This document shows positions 63,215 to 64,000 of a DNA stretch of 64,000 nt, piece by piece. The notes beneath the pieces are model-generated. The model worked only from the letters and a program-made list of their open reading frames with translations. It was not told the origin of the DNA and did no database searches. The translations under genes were made by a program, and so were the position numbers. This DNA is from Lachnospiraceae bacterium (GTDB lineage Bacteria; Bacillota; Clostridia; Lachnospirales; Lachnospiraceae). The stretch covers positions 1-64,000 of the forward strand of contig JAAWBG010000057.1 of NCBI GenBank assembly GCA_022792535.1, given 5' to 3'. Positions within the stretch are counted from its first letter, which is position 1, and every line of letters begins with the position of its first letter.

Positions 63215-63823
63215 CTATCCCTCCAGCTCCCGCTGAAACTGCCATCCATATTCAGCCGCCGACCTGCAGAAAAATCTTGAAACATTGATCCCCAGATACA
63301 AGTTCTCCCCGGTTTCTCCTTCCTTTATATGGCCAGCCAGCTCTTCCAACGCTTTTCCCAGATCCTTTTTGGGTCCTTGCCCCATAGGGATTTCTTCCAT
63401 GGACAGCAGCACGCCTCCCGCTCCCAGTCCAATCCCCTGTCCCCAGCAGGACTCCGTCTGCATACACCAGTTTTCCAGGATTTCCAGCACCTCTTTATTC
63501 TGACGCCCGTCATAGGCCCCGCATTCGCTGACTGCATATATTTTTCTGGAATTCCCCCTTCCCTTTAACAGGGATTCCCATTCTTCCAGCAAACCTTCCA
63601 TATGGGCCGGAATTCTATTTTCCTCCACTGGCAGAGCAAACAGCCAGATTTCACAGAACATCATTCTCTGAAACATCTGATCTCTGCCTGGAAAGGAACC
63701 GCTGTAAAAGTGAAATTTTTCACAATCATACTTTTCTGAAAAATATGCTTGCATTTCTTCTAATATCCTCTTTGAAACACTGTTTCCCTGTTCTGGACTG
63801 CCATTAATAAAAGCTATTTTCAT
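63215..63823 (-). CDS. Flavodoxin-like NAD(P)H-dependent FMN reductase family protein
   Basis: The 202-residue protein starts IAFINGSPEQGNSVSKRIL, the phosphate-binding loop of the flavodoxin-like reductases (FMN_red / NADPH quinone oxidoreductase fold), and has the WLFALPVEENRIPAHMEGLL segment. The electron acceptor is unknown. The ATG at 63823 follows GGGAGGG. It is between the partial gene and hemB on the same strand, so it may share its transcript with hemB. Confidence 0.8.
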   Translation of the reverse strand: MKIAFINGSPEQGNSVSKRILEEMQAYFSEKYDCEKFHFYSGSFPGRDQMFQRMMFCEIWLFALPVEENRIPAHMEGLLEEWESLLKGRGNSRKIYAVSECGAYDGRQNKEVLEILENWCMQTESCWGQGIGLGAGGVLLSMEEIPMGQGPKKDLGKALEELAGHIKEGETGENLYLGINVSRFFCRSAAEYGWQFQRELEG

Positions 63824-63844
63824 AAAAATCCCTCCCTTCCCGTT

Positions 63845-64000
63845 TCATTCTGCCGATGTTTCTGTAAAAATCCTTCCTTTTATGATCTGCTCTGTTATTT
63901 CCTTTGGAATAGCATCTCCCAGATAATTCTTTCCTTTTTCTTTCTGCCCCTCATATTCCTGCTGAAGATTCTGCAATGATTCTGCAATCTCTTTTTGAAA
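63845..64000 (-). CDS. Unidentified gene, C-terminal end only
   Basis: The minus-strand frame is open from the right window edge to a TGA at 63847-63845, giving the last 51 residues: Gln/Glu/Lys-rich, ending AIPKEITEQIIKGRIFTETSAE in two pieces (AIPKEITEQIIKG, RIFTETSAE). The gap of 21 bp to the flavodoxin-like gene suggests one operon. No family is recognised. Confidence 0.6.
   Translation of the reverse strand, partial: FQKEIAESLQNLQQEYEGQKEKGKNYLGDAIPKEITEQIIKGRIFTETSAE

Overview
This 64 kb window looks like chromosome from a low-to-moderate GC, anaerobic, low-GC Gram-positive gut bacterium, most likely a member of the Lachnospiraceae (Clostridia). The reasons are a CIRCE-controlled groESL operon, the conserved Firmicutes block ackA / DUF177 / rpmF / plsX / acpP / rnc / smc / ftsY / ylxM / ffh / rpsP / khpA / rimM / trmD, strong GGAGG ribosome sites, DegV, YlbM/TmcAL and DUF6077-like proteins, ferredoxin-rich redox enzymes, and no respiratory chain genes. 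The species cannot be fixed from the sequence alone. No phage, plasmid or conjugative module, no tRNA or rRNA, and no CRISPR array is visible.

Layout. 1-0.3 kb: 3' end of a heptad-repeat coiled-coil gene. 0.5-11.4 kb: a siroheme and sulfur island. A minus-strand run encodes a CoA-disulfide-reductase/rhodanese protein, a siroheme sulfite reductase with ferredoxin domains, a YeiH-type exporter, HemA, a HemC-CobA-HemD triple fusion and a Cof phosphatase. Divergent from it are a LysR regulator and a second siroheme nitrite/sulfite reductase. HemB lies apart at 62-63 kb. Making the tetrapyrrole next to the enzymes that consume it suggests one functional unit. 11.7-21 kb: an EAL-type c-di-GMP protein, a ferredoxin-fused aldo/keto reductase and gltBD. 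21.5-26 kb: a DMT exporter with a His-rich tail, a large flagellin, CsrA, and a minimal tyrosine recombinase bracketed by inverted palindromic sites. 26-31.4 kb: a HAD phosphatase, purA, LysR, a TRIC-type channel and a MATE exporter. 31.4-37.7 kb: a minus-strand signalling run (FapA/DUF342 protein with N-terminal repeats, response regulator with a degenerate HD-GYP domain, Hpt, DegV, chemoreceptor). 38-40 kb: groESL. 40.3-56.5 kb: translation, secretion, chromosome and lipid housekeeping genes. 56.6-64 kb: two in-frame DUF6077-like membrane proteins, tmcAL, a GT4 glycosyltransferase, DedA, hemB, a flavodoxin-like reductase and the end of one more gene.

Intergenic DNA is unusually rich in palindromes. 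There are at least two dispersed families: a roughly 100-bp hairpin at 11.5, 14.9 and 42.2 kb, and a CTTATAGGAA / TTCCTATAAG hairpin at 26.0, 53.8, 54.0, 55.0 and 55.2 kb, two copies of which lie in a 182-bp tandem duplication with compensatory stem changes. There is also a cloverleaf-like structure at 52.7-52.9 kb. The best candidate for an undescribed system is the recombinase at 25.2-25.8 kb. It carries identical 25-bp palindromic sites in inverted orientation on both sides, with its apparent promoter outside them, and a related site lies 29 kb away. A second strong regulatory signal is a CsrA-type GGA-loop hairpin in the flagellin leader, next to csrA itself.
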